From Peribolospora baueri (lineage: Eukaryota > Basidiomycota > Peribolosporomycetes > Peribolosporales > Peribolosporaceae): a stretch of 64,000 bases of DNA. The stretch is taken from contig JAMDHS010000036.1 in the NCBI GenBank assembly GCA_029717555.1, positions 1 to 64,000 on the forward strand, in the 5' to 3' direction. The notes under the pieces are model-generated. The model saw only the letters and a program-made list of their open reading frames with translations. It made no database searches and had not been told where the DNA came from. This document shows, one piece after another, positions 12,124 through 24,395 of this stretch (the first letter of the stretch is position 1; each line of letters begins with the position of its first letter). Position numbers and translations under genes: made by a program.

Positions 12124-13099
12124 CCCTCGCCGGCTAGATGTTGCCATGCACATATTGTTCGCAGAGGGATTAATACCCGGACTCTTTGTAGACTACTCGG
12201 AGCGAGCACTGGATGACGTTTCCTAGCAAGGCCGACATGCAACGTCGCTTCGTTGCCCCAAACACGACGGCGCAGAGCACACCCACCGCTGTGCAAAGGA
12301 GGGCGGGATCTGTGATTCTGGATGGCTTGCTGGTTCGAGGAGACCGTTAAGTCCGCATGGAAGGATCCGGCTCGGCTTCAAAATGGAGCCAATGCCGATG
12401 CGGACGCGTCGCTACTCACGCCGCCGGACGATCCCGGCGGCCCGACGATTGTTTTCCTTCTGTCCAGGATCCGTTCGTCCAGCTCGACCTGCTCGTCGTC
12501 GCCATGCTGGCTGGCCGACGGACAGGGTGAGGAAGGTGCCTGGGCGCAGCGGATAGCGGTAACGGACACCGTCATGCGGAGCCCGGAGACGGCGCGCCCG
12601 TCGAGAGAACGAGATGCGATGATGATGATGTTGATGATGATCCGTCGGCCGTACTCGATCGAGCATCGTCCCTCTCCCATGTTCGTCCTTCCTTGCTCGT
12701 ACCTTCGCTCTTACCCTCACACAGAGGCTCGCCCGGTGAGACAGACTTGTGCCGCCGTGGCCTAGATCGACGGTGGTCAACGTTCCGGCCTCGTCCGTCG
12801 AGCGATCTCTCTCATCCGCTCGGCCAAGGCGCGCAAGACATGCATGCTGCCGAGGATTAGAAAATTTCCTTTCCTTGCACGACCCGGCATCCTGCATCCA
12901 TCTCCTCCTCTCTTTCATCCACCTCGACGTTGCTCTTCCTAGATCCCTAGACCGCCTACTAGATCCCTCTCGCTTTTGCTTGCTTTCTTTTCTGTTTGCT
13001 GTTTGTCCTCTTCTCTGTTCGCCACTCGCCCCCTCTTCGCCTAGACGCACCCTACCTCCCTCCTCTTCGCGGAGCACGCTCTCGCGGCCTTTGGTCGCC
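11952..13099. other. Intergenic region with CT microsatellite
   Basis: 1.15 kb between TOP2 and the next gene on the same strand. It holds the TOP2 3' end, a pure (CT)n tract of about 50 bp (see separate entry), a GATGATGATG patch near 12617-12641 and a long C/T-rich leader (12880-13098) in front of the next ATG. The minus strand stays open over 12412-13497, but the translation is low-complexity and only reflects the composition of the opposite strand. Confidence 0.45.
12069..12123. repeat. (CT)n dinucleotide microsatellite
   Basis: An almost uninterrupted run of TC units between TOP2 and the next gene, ending in TTTCTCTCCC. Pyrimidine-only on the plus strand, so it could form H-DNA or act as a GAGA-like element; no function is shown. 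Confidence 0.9.
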
Positions 13100-15310
13100 A
13101 TGACATCGTCTTCCCCCTCCAGCTCTTCCACGACGCCGACGCCGACGCCGACACCGACACCGACACCGGCACCGGTACATCCGCCGGCAGCCGTCGTTGT
13201 GCCAGAACGACGATCGTCCGTCTTCCGACGCGGTGGCGCCCAGAACGGCAGCACGGACGATGGGAACAAGGACGGCGACGTGTCTGCAGAGGACGGTGGC
13301 GAGCAGCGAGCACTGGCAGAGGGGCCTTCCACTTTACCGGCTCGGACGGAGAAAGGGAGCGAAGCCATCGCGCAGGCACCGCCACAGGCTCCCGTCGAAG
13401 CAGCTCTGCAAGCGACGATGACAAAGACGACGAATGCAAGTCGGAAGGGGAGCAGCAGTTGGACAAGGAGCGAATGGTGGCCCGGTCCGTTTTGCACGAG
13501 GCAGATGATCTATCTGCTAGTCATGCAGACTTTTGCACCCATGTTGCTGGACGGTGCTGCGAATTTGTGCGTTGGTTCGTCGACTTGGGCTGTTGTTTGT
13601 TGACTTTGTGTGTGGGAGACCCGCGCTCAGCGAGGATCGCGGGCGGCGGTCGTTGGCGTACCACGAACAGATGGTTCGGGACGGTGGACTGACCACATCT
13701 TTTGGTGTGCCGAATCGCGTCTGCTCCTAGACAGCGGTGTCGCCGTTGCACTCTACCGTCAGCGCAACGTCGTCAAGCTCTGGCCTTTCCCCGACCAGAC
13801 CGTGGCGGGTGACATGGGGTAAGTCCCGTATTGGCTGGGCGCGATGCATCAAAGGCCCCCCCCCCCCCGCGAGAAGCTCATCAGAACCCCTTTCCTCTCC
13901 TTGGCCTATCCGCCCGTCCTGGCAGCGTCACTGTGATAATCCAGGGTGTAGCAACCTTCCTAATAGTCTCATCCCTCGTCCACCATGACCTTCGCCACAA
14001 CTCGGGCATGCACAAACCCGGACACGATGCGCACCCACCCATTCCCTCCCTCACTCACGTCTGGCCTCCGTTGCAACACCTTCCTTCCAAGCCTTTTTTG
14101 GACGCCGACGAAGAAGCAGACATGTTGGGCCAGGGGGACGAGGAGAAAGGCGGGGAAAAGGGCACAGATCGAAGGAAGAGGGTGGGCGGCGGGAGATTGC
14201 AAAGGTGGGCTCGCCAGGCGAGCCATCTCTGCAGATGGGCGGCTCGGAAATGGTTGATGGGTAGCGAGGAGAACGACTTGTTCGACAGCGGGTTGGGATT
14301 CAAGGTGCGGGCGAGAAGGCTAACTTGGAGCGCTTTGCAGGGCTTGGGGATCTCTTGCCTCTTCTTTTTCCTCATTTGGTGAGTGCTAAGCGCCGGCGAT
14401 GGCCATCTTGGATCTTTTGCGTGCGTGCTCTTTCGACGCTGACAGTTCACCCCCCCTCCTTCTGCGCTTAGGCCCATCGGCATCGCCATCGTAGCCCCGA
14501 TCTATCGCAACCATAATCTTGCTGGCACTTGGGTTCCTATGGTGAGCGACAAGGAGCGCCTTCGCCCCCATCTTCTAACCTATTCTCAGCACGTCGCTGA
14601 CGATACTCTGCCTGCTCGTATCGGGTCGGCTCGAACTCGAGTAGATCATCAAGCTCATCTATGGAGCCGTTTACGGTGTGATCATCAACCCCTTCGTCAC
14701 TCTGTTGGCCATGGGCTCGCCTTACGCCGTCGCTCGCACACGGGAGCAACTACCATGGTGGCGTGGCGAGACGGACGAAGACCGGCATCTTGGAGAGGAG
14801 GCGGAGGACGCAGGACACGCGGACGACACGCCTCAACATGACCCGGACGTTTCACCAGACATGTCGACAGCCGCCGGCGCGCCCACCTCTTCGCGCGCTA
14901 CGCCGTCCGCGGAGGCCAGTGCTGCCGATATGAGCACAGTTCGGCGGAAAGACCATGCCGTTGAGACCAACCGCGGGAATCGAGGGTCCACTCTTTCTAC
15001 CCGCCCCATTCTCTCCCTCTCCGCGCGTCCTTCCACAGACTGCCAATCCGAACTGCCCTCGCCCTCGCCCGCCTCCGCTGGCGGCGGGACTCGTAGTCCG
15101 CTACAGAGTCACCAGCGGTGGAGTGCTCTGAGCGAGGATCCCGTCGGACCCGTCATTACCGAGGCTACCATCGAAGAAGGCTTGGAAGCCGAGACGGCGC
15201 CAGCGACGGAGGAGGCGGACGTGGCGCCGGAGACGGACACAGAAGCTGAGACGGTCGAGTCGCATGGCCGGAACGACGGGTTTGTGGACGCCTTGGAAGA
15301 GCAGCGATGA
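13100..15310 (+). CDS. Fungal four-span membrane protein (DUF2456-like)
   Basis: Predicted integral membrane protein of 579 residues from five exons: 13100-13566, 13735-13818, 13926-14378, 14472-14541, 14645-15310. The first 130 residues are Ser/Thr/Pro-rich with a (TP)n run coded by an ACGCCG repeat. Four hydrophobic segments follow: the YLLVMQTFAPMLLDGAANF region, VTVIIQGVATFLIVSSLV, a long LGISCLFFFLIWPIGIAIVA, and LIYGAVYGVIINPFVTLLAM. A charged hydrophilic loop lies between the second and third. The last about 180 residues are acidic and disordered. From memory this arrangement resembles the fungal DUF2456 proteins, whose function is unknown; that match is tentative. The start at 13100 follows a C/T-rich leader; an in-frame upstream ATG-less extension is possible but unlikely. 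Confidence 0.75.
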
Positions 15311-16133
15311 GCCTGCGTTGACCGCGGAGACCGGATGTCGGTGCTATTTTATCTTCTTCTACTTTTTTTGGATTACCCCGTCGAATGTGGTCGTTTTACC
15401 CGTTCGCCAAGCGGCGACGTTTTCTTCCCTTCCTGCCTGTCTCGCTAAAATTGCCGTCCGCTGCCGTAACGTACACTCATAGTTCTTCCTACGGTTATTT
15501 TTTTTTTACTTACGCTAGCCTATTCTATGCCACTTTCCCGGTCCGGACTAGTCCGACTGGGGTGCTTTAATGTGCCGTCACATCCTGTGCGGCGCGGCAC
15601 GATCGCCGAAGTGCGATGCCTTGCCCCATCCCATGTAGACAATTATAATGTACCGGCGGCGGAGAAAGTCAGCCCTCGAGAGGCTAATGAAAGCGCGGCG
15701 GCCGAACGGCCCCTGCGTCGTGCCCACCTACAGCTGCGTGCGCCCTGTTCTCCGCATCGGATTGCACGCATGGTATTCTTTGATGGGACGAGCCTTCACC
15801 GCGGACACGGGAAATAAATGACAATGATGGAACGAACGGGCTGCGAAGACACTGGATGCGACCGACGCGAGTGGACCGAATGCCGTCCGTCGTTTGAAGG
15901 GGAACAGGTCCCTCACCGACGATGCCAATAGATATACCGGACATCAGGCCGAAGAGGATACTGAACGAGAGCACGAGAAAGATGGACAGATAGATATATA
16001 GATTGATAGATAGGCGAGATTTGGTTTCCGAGAAAACGTGGGTTTCGTAGAACGCGGGGGTGATCCGCCAAGCATGACCGAATGAAGGAGACTGACGAGA
16101 AAAGAGAGATGGGAACAAGACACCTCCGATCTC
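15311..16133. other. Convergent 3' region
   Basis: 823 bp between two converging genes (stop at 15310 on plus, stop at 16134 on minus). It should contain both terminators. T-rich stretches lie at 15344-15371 and 15498-15511, and an AGATA/TAGAT-rich patch at 15982-16016. No gene is supported. Confidence 0.4.
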
Positions 16134-17768
<1,635 letters not shown>

Positions 17769-18040
17769 TTCGAGAGACGTGTGTGGGGATTGAGCGGAAA
17801 GGATGGTGGGGAGGCGGACGGGGGTTGGTGCAGAAGGGGGAATGAGAGAGGGGAAAGGGCGAGATAGCCTAGGGCAGGTGCGGAGGAGGAAAGGGGGCGA
17901 TTAGTATGGCAATGTTGTGCGAAGGTCGCACGAGTGCCAATCTTCCGCTTCTTCCGCGACACGTGAGAAGAGAGATAACGCCGCAGTCATGTCATCGCCA
18001 GGAACCACGGGCGACTTCTCATCGACGTCCACCACCCACC
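17769..18040. promoter_or_regulatory. Divergent promoter, FUR1 / ketopantoate hydroxymethyltransferase
   Basis: 272 bp between two start codons in opposite directions. A purine-rich block (17785-17900 on plus) adjoins the FUR1 start. No TATA box was recognised. The compact spacing implies a shared, bidirectional promoter. Confidence 0.5.
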
Positions 18041-19588
18041 ATGTCCGCCTCTTCCGTGCCCTCTGCACCCGCCGCACTCCGCCGTTTCCTCTCCGGTGCC
18101 CCCTTTGCGCCCTCTCTCTTCTCCTTCCCTCTACCCCGCACGCCTTCTACTTCTCGGCTCACCTTCCGCAGATACTTCCGCTCCGGTCGTCTTCCCAGCT
18201 ATGGCCTCGTCTCTGTTGTCCCCGGCTGCAAAGTGCCTCGACGTGCTCCTGCAACCAAGAGACATATGAGTGTTTGGCCACCTGGGCAGCGAGACAGCAT
18301 CGATGCTACAGAGGAAGATTTGAGAAAGGAGATGGCAGAGATGGAGCACACCGAAGCCCAGGGAGAGGGAGATCACCACATTCTCGAGTCCGCATCGCCG
18401 ATTAATATCTGCTCTCCCGGAGGTTCATCCGAGTCGAGGGCGAACGAAATCCGTCTCTTTTCTCATCAAAACGGACCCAGGGAGGTTCCTTCGCGCCCCC
18501 AAAAGCGGCCGCCAGTGAAGAGGACGATCATGCACCTGCAAAAGTTGAAGCAGGAGAGCACGCCGATGTGGGTTGCCTCCGCCCGTCGTTATCCGTCTTC
18601 CTTCGTGTCTTTTGTTTATGCGGCCTAATACCTCGTATTTTCTCCTTCTCCGCATTTAACTACGGACAGTGTCTGTCTGACCGCTTACGACTACCCCTCG
18701 GCGCTGGCCGTGCGCTCGGCGCCGGTCGACCTGTGCCTGGTTGGCGACTCGCTCGCCAACGTGGCGCTTGGTTTCTCCTCGACCACCTCGCTCACCCTTC
18801 CCGCACTTATCCATCATGCCCGAGCGGCCGTCCGCGGGCTCTCGTCCACTTTACTCCCTTCGCCGACTCCTTTCGTCGTCGCAGACCTCCCTTTCGGCAC
18901 TTTCGTCTCCTCCGTGGAGAGCGGTTGCCAGGCGGCTGTTGAGATCGTGCGAGAGACGGGCGTGGAGGCGATCAAGGTCGAAGGTGGCGATGAAGTTGTC
19001 CCCCTCATCCGTCGCCTCACCCAGTTCGGCATCCCCGTCATGGCGCATGTTGGCCTTCAACCCCAGCGCGCGGCGTCCACCTCTGGCTTCCGCGTTCAAG
19101 GCCGCGACGCCGCGTCTGCGCTGGATATCGCACATCAGGCGAAAGAGCTGGAGCGTGCGGGCGCCTTTGCCATCGTGCTCGAGTGCGTGCCTTCCAAGCT
19201 CGCAGAGTGGATCACCGCGCGGTGCAGAGTACCGACGATCGGCATCGGCGCCGGCAGCGCGACGGACGGCCAGATCCTCGTTCTCCAAGACATGCTCGGC
19301 GCGCTCACCAGCCCTGAATCGGTTCTTTGGGACGGCCCTTCCACGTCGTCCACCTCCTCTTCCCACGCACCAAGCCCGTCTCCGTCCGCCGATCTTCTCC
19401 CCCCGCCACACCCTTTTGCGCCCAAGTTTGTCCGGCGGTTCGCCTCGGTGGGAGAGATGAGCAAGCACGCGGTGAGGGAGTACGCTCGGACCGTCGTGTC
19501 GAGAGAATATCCGTCCGAGGCGAAGGGGGAGAGCTACAAGATGCCTACGGAGGAGTGGAGGAAGTTTTTAGAGTCGGCCCAATGGTAG
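18041..19588 (+). CDS. ECM31: 3-methyl-2-oxobutanoate hydroxymethyltransferase
   Basis: First committed enzyme of pantothenate (and so CoA) synthesis, moving a hydroxymethyl group from methylene-THF to alpha-ketoisovalerate. Two exons, 18041-18567 and 18670-19588, give 481 residues, far longer than the about 264 of the bacterial enzyme. The catalytic core starts near residue 170 (IVCLTAYDYPSA) and shows VGDSLANVALG, DLPFGTF, IKVEGG, LECVP and GIGAG, matching the PanB barrel and its metal and substrate sites. The first about 60 residues are rich in Arg, Ser and Ala with no acid, which looks like a mitochondrial presequence; residues about 85-165 are acidic and unassigned. A Ser/Pro-rich linker (near 370-400) is inserted before the C-terminal helix. 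Other upstream ATGs exist, but 18041 gives the best presequence. Confidence 0.92.
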
Positions 19589-20377
19589 GCCGGGACTCTT
19601 GTCTCAGGTCGGGGGCAGGGAAGGTGGGGGGCTGCTGTGGAAAAGACGAAAAAAAAAGTGGAAGAAGACGCTTGGAGGTTGAGGCCTTCAGAGAGGGTCA
19701 GGTGTCAAAAAAAAAAAGAAGAAGAGGAAGAGGAAGAGGAAGAGGAAAAGAATAAGGGCGACCAGCTCTATTGCGTAATAATAATAATAATAATAACAAT
19801 AACGATAACAATAACGACATGGTGCCGCTGTGAAGGATACGAGCGTTTCTTAGCGTCGAAATGGTTTTTTCGATGACCATGACCCGGCCAGGAGCACGGG
19901 TAACGGGGGGGAGGGGGAGGCGACGGGGGGTTTGCACTGTTTGCATTTCCTTGCTTTTTGCTGTTCCGACGATCAGACACGATCAGACACGATACGTACG
20001 ATACGAGGAAGGAGTCGAATCGACCGTTGCGGGTAGTATAAGTTGGGCCCTCCAAAAAATATCAACATTTGGACTGGCAGATGGAATACCTGAAAGCGAA
20101 CGAACGAAGGACGGAGGAAAGGAAAGTGAGAGTTGAAAAGAAGGTAGGGACACTAGGGGACGTGGTGGACGTGGACCCGAAGGAAGGGAAAGGGATGGAT
20201 GGAGTAGAGCAAAGTGTACTGTATGTAGGTTGATGCGACGTGTCCATGGTTGAGGCATGCGAGCTAAAACGAGGATACCGGCAATGGTACGTGAACACAG
20301 AGGGACGGAAGCACAAGAGAGAAAGAGCGAGCGCCAAGACGGAAAATGCCGGCGAGAGACGAGGGGCAAAGGGAACA
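19589..20377. other. Convergent 3' region with simple repeats
   Basis: 789 bp between converging stops. It holds a GAAGAG-rich purine tract (19706-19750), an AATAAT/AACAAT tract (see separate entry), and a tandem ACGATCAGAC/CGATACGTACGATACG patch at 19967-20003. Both terminators should lie here; no gene is supported. Confidence 0.45.
19777..19819. repeat. (AAT)n/(AAC)n microsatellite
   Basis: A short AT-rich trinucleotide tract of AATAAT units changing into AACAAT/AACGAT units, in the convergent 3' space between the pantothenate gene and the chitin synthase. Confidence 0.85.
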
Positions 20378-23300
20378 TTAATGTCTCCGCGAAGGACCGA
20401 GGTGGCCTTGGGAAACGTTAAACTCGGGCGTCAGCGGTCCGAGCGGGCCGTAGTCGGCATCCTCGCCTTCCATGAGCGCCGATTGGCTGCCCGACGTCAA
20501 GCTCCTCCCCGTCGTCCCTTGCGTCACATACCCGTATCCTCCGCTCCGCTTCCTTGCGTGCCCGCTCCCGGTCCCCGAACCAGACTCTATCGCAGACGTT
20601 TGCCCTCGCGGCGCCTGCGCCGGCGAACCGCTGCCCCTGGGACTCGATTGGCTCGACGATCGTTGCAGCGGAGCGTAGCCGCCGTGGTGAACGGCGGGAG
20701 GCTGCTGGACAGGGCCGTCAGACAGCTGGTACTTCTGTGGCGGTCCGTTCGGTCCCCAGCCGGTAGGGAAGTTGGGCGAGCTCTGATTGGAGGTAGACCG
20801 CGACCCCTCGTCGTCATCGTCCCAGCCCTGATCCAGCATCTCGATCATCTCCGCAGCGTTGACCTGCCGGGCGCCGGGCGCGACAGAGTGCCGGATCACT
20901 TGCGGCGGTGGCGGTCGCGAGTGGGGATCGTGCTCGTTGTAGACGCCGATCTGCATTCCAAACTGGTCGTCGTCGGCGCTGAACAGCGAGTCCGACTCCT
21001 CGTCGTTGAAATCGCTCCGGCTGTCCGTGCGACTCGGCGCGAGCGTGTTGTCATCCTCGAACGACGCGTCTCCATCGCCACCGCCGCCGTGGAACTTGCG
21101 ACTTCCAAACGCCCGCTCCAACTCTCTCCGTCGCTTCTCCTCGCGTGTGAGTTTGCGCAACCGCGAACGCTCCCAATCCTCCCATCTGCGCAACGGCACC
21201 GAATTGGTCACGAACGTGCCGTCGCTGCCGGCGTGAGAATCCCCCTTTTGCTCGCCTTCCACTTTGCTGCAAGACGGCGAAAAGTCCGGGCGTAAGACGG
21301 ACATGGACGAGTCAGCAAAAGAAAGCGAGAGATCGACATATATTTCCACGACCCCAACCGAAAAAGTGGTGGGGAGGGAAAGGAAGAAAGAAGAAGAAAA
21401 AAAAACTTCAAAGGGATCGAATGCCAGTACTCACCGCGTCTCTCCCCAGGAGAAATCATCAAAGTGCCAAAAAGCGTAGACGGGGAGGACAAAGTTCCAA
21501 ACGGGGAGAGCGATGAGATAGATGATCATCCAGAGGACATAGACGACCTTGCGCGTGGCGAGGAGGATGAGGACGGCAGGAAGGCCGATGACGGAGCAGA
21601 GGAGGACGAGCGGGATGGCCTCCTGAAAGTTGCGCGGCGGATGGAGGGCGTAGTTGATGGCGAGGGCGTAGGTGAGGCTGATGGCGACGGGCAGGACAGT
21701 GGTGCCGATGAGGTCCATGAAGACGACAAACTGCATCGAGAAGCAGAACGTGCCGCACAGGTCGCGCACGAGGACAAGCTCCATGAGGTTGTGGATCGTC
21801 GAGTTGATCCATCGGCGGCGCTGGGAAAGGAGCACTCTGAACGAGTCCGGTACCACCGTCCTGCACCGAGCCTTGGGACAGAACAGCATTTTTCGGTTCG
21901 GGAACGTCCGCAAGAGGAGTGTCGTCAAGAATCGATCCTCTCCGAGGAGAAGCAGGTTCTTTTGGTGGAGCGTGGCGACCGTGTTCTGGGAGTAGTCCTT
22001 CACCACCTCGGGTTTGGTGATGATCGGAACCCATTCGTCGTCGTCCGTTTTGCGCGCTTTGAGGCGATACATGGAGAAACAGCCAGGAAGACAGGTGACA
22101 CCACCGAAGACGGACTCGAAAGCCTTTGCCAAGCTGCGAGGGAAATGAGGACGATATGAGCCTTGGGCAAACGAGGTCGCGCTGATGTACGCGGGCGGAC
22201 GGACCACACTCACTGATGGGAGATGAAATACTCGTACACCTGAATCATGGTGACCCACGAGTCTCGCTTGTTGGCGATGCGAGTCTCACCGCAAACGCCC
22301 ATGATGAGGTTATCGTGGAGCATGGTGTTGACGAGGACGGTCATCGAATCCGGGTATACCTTGGTATCGGCGTCGACCATGAGGCAAATCTCGAAAAAGT
22401 CCGGCGTGACGCCCATGAGAGCGTGCATCTTGCGGAACAGGTCAAAATCGAGGGGCGTCATGCGGTCGTTGTAGGTGACGCGAGAGAAGAAGTGCATGAG
22501 GATGAGCTGCGAGTCGCGCTTGCCCCTGTTGCCGGCCTTTGCGCCGGTGGCTTCCTCGGGCGTGCCGCACTTGACGACGACGATCATGGGCGTCCGGTGG
22601 CCCTTGGCGCGCGTGTAGTGACCGGCGTAGACCATGGCCATGTTGTGCTGCTTCTTACCCTGCGCCACCGCGACGTAGCTCATGGGCATCGGCGTGCCGA
22701 ACCTCGGATCCGCATCGAGCATGCCGACGCAAATGTCCGGCGTGCTGACCGTCTCGCCGCTACCGGTGATCATGCCGTCGGCGACGACGAAGAGCAGCTT
22801 TCGCGAATCCGAGTACGTCGTCCCGGCGAGCGAGTCGAGCGTGTTGGCGATCCCTTCCTGCCCCTCCGAGTAACACGTCACGAGGGCGATCGTGAAGGGC
22901 TCAGCGCCGATCTCCTCGACGCTCATCCCGCTTGGACCGGAGCTGGTGCTACCGGACGCGAAGAGCGTGCTGTTGGACGGCACGTCGAGCATGCTGTTGC
23001 CGCCGCCCTTGCGCAACTTGGTCTGCGGCGGACGCTTCCTGTTGGACCAAGGCGCGGCTCCGTTCATGTTGTTGATTTCCACGTTGGCACCCTCGGGCAT
23101 GACGTTGTGAGGAACGGCGTTAAGGGCGACCCTGGGCGTTCGCGCCATGCGGGCGACCTGGAACCAGCTGAACCAGATGGCCATGATGAAGCGAGCGAGG
23201 ACGATGCCGAGGATGATGACGAGGGAGGAGTAGAGGAAAATCTGAGCCACCACACAACCGGGTGTCGTCTTATCGATCCGGCCGGCCAGGTACCGTTGCT

Positions 23301-24395
23301 CCAAGCATGCCACCGCCTTTTGCGTCTCGGCGCGGTTGTAGAAGAGTCGGGTGGCGTCCTTGCCGCCGGAGATGTCGGCGGTGGAGAGCACGTAGCGGAT
23401 CGTCGAGTCGACGAGGTCACCCGAGATGGGACTGGGGTTGGCGTTCACGTAGGGCGAGAGGTTGAGCACGTTGCCGTCGATGACCAGGTGGTTGACCGCA
23501 GTGGCGACTTGATTCCACGAGTACCCGACCATCTTGCTGCTGTTCTGCATTCCGAGCTTGTTGAGGTTCTGTGCATTCAGCGGACCCAGCGGGCAGCTCG
23601 GATTTATCCCGGTGGACGGGTTGACGCTGCCAGGGCAGGAGGTGACCGTGGCGTAGGCTGCGGTGATGCCGCTGCACTTGGGGTACAACGAGCTGTCGAG
23701 GGAAAACAAGGTAGTGACGTCCTGGCCCGAGTTATTGCTCGAAACCTGATAAAGGTCGGGGCCGCCGGTATTGGGCAGCCTTGCAGCGGAGATGTTCATG
23801 GACCAACCGTGAACGCCGAGCATGCCTGAGGGAGGGAAGGCGGTGGGTGAGAAGAAGGCGCGGAGAAAGAGAATGGAGAGCATGCATGAATGCACGCTCT
23901 CCCTCCAAAGGTGCTCCGCCCGCGCAAAGGGGACTCACCGGGACTAGAGGCCATAGTAATAACTTCTTGTGAAGAGATGGTGGCCGTCTCTGGACAGAGG
24001 GCGACGTTGAGGCCCATGGTGGCAAAGCCGACAAAGGCACCGAGGACGAGGGCGATGAAGCAGAGAGCGACTTTTTCCCTCCATGCCTGCTGGCTCGCGG
24101 AATCCTTGAGGCTATTGAAGCTAGAGAGGACAAAGCTGGGGGCCCAGAAGGTGACGAGGCGAGAGAAGAGAACCCAAGGAGAGAACCAGGCGGGCTTGCG
24201 GTCGGCGTTGGCGACGACTAGCGTGGTGTCGGGGTTGATCAGCGGAGGTTGCTTGACGGCTCGGTCGGGGCGAGTGAGCGTCTTGGAGCGTCCGATTCGA
24301 GTGCCAGAGCGGGCGGTCGTCGGCGTACGGAGCGGCGGGGCGCGAGGGGACGGTGTCGGCACATCATCGGTGTACCCTGCCCACTTATGTGACAT
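20378..24395 (-). CDS. Chitin synthase, class IV (CHS3 type)
   Basis: Plasma-membrane glycosyltransferase (GT2) polymerising UDP-GlcNAc into cell-wall chitin. Four exons, 24395-23939, 23825-22214, 22133-21435, 21266-20378, give 1218 residues, typical of class IV. The first about 100 residues are basic and hydrophilic, then come two membrane segments ([18 protein letters not shown] and [19 protein letters not shown]). A region beginning [16 protein letters not shown] corresponds to the cytochrome b5-like segment of CHS3 proteins. Catalytic signs are [28 protein letters not shown] and the product-binding QRRRW at about 794-798, followed by a cluster of C-terminal membrane helices ([20 protein letters not shown] and on). 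The last 296 residues are a soluble acidic tail with several DDD/DEES clusters. Class assignment rests on these motifs, not on a tree. Confidence 0.94.

Noticed and set aside
12412-13497. 361-codon minus-strand open frame
   Set aside because: Overlaps the first exon of the four-span membrane protein gene and a C/T-rich leader; low-complexity translation, including Gly-Val repeats from the (ACGCCG)n tract.
20240-21295. 351-codon plus-strand open frame opposite the chitin synthase tail
   Set aside because: Arg-rich translation produced by the opposite strand of a real exon.
22216-23829. 537-codon open frame on the plus strand opposite the chitin synthase
   Set aside because: It is antisense to conserved chitin synthase coding sequence; its translation is rich in His, Val, Asp and Arg from the mirrored codon bias and has no domain.
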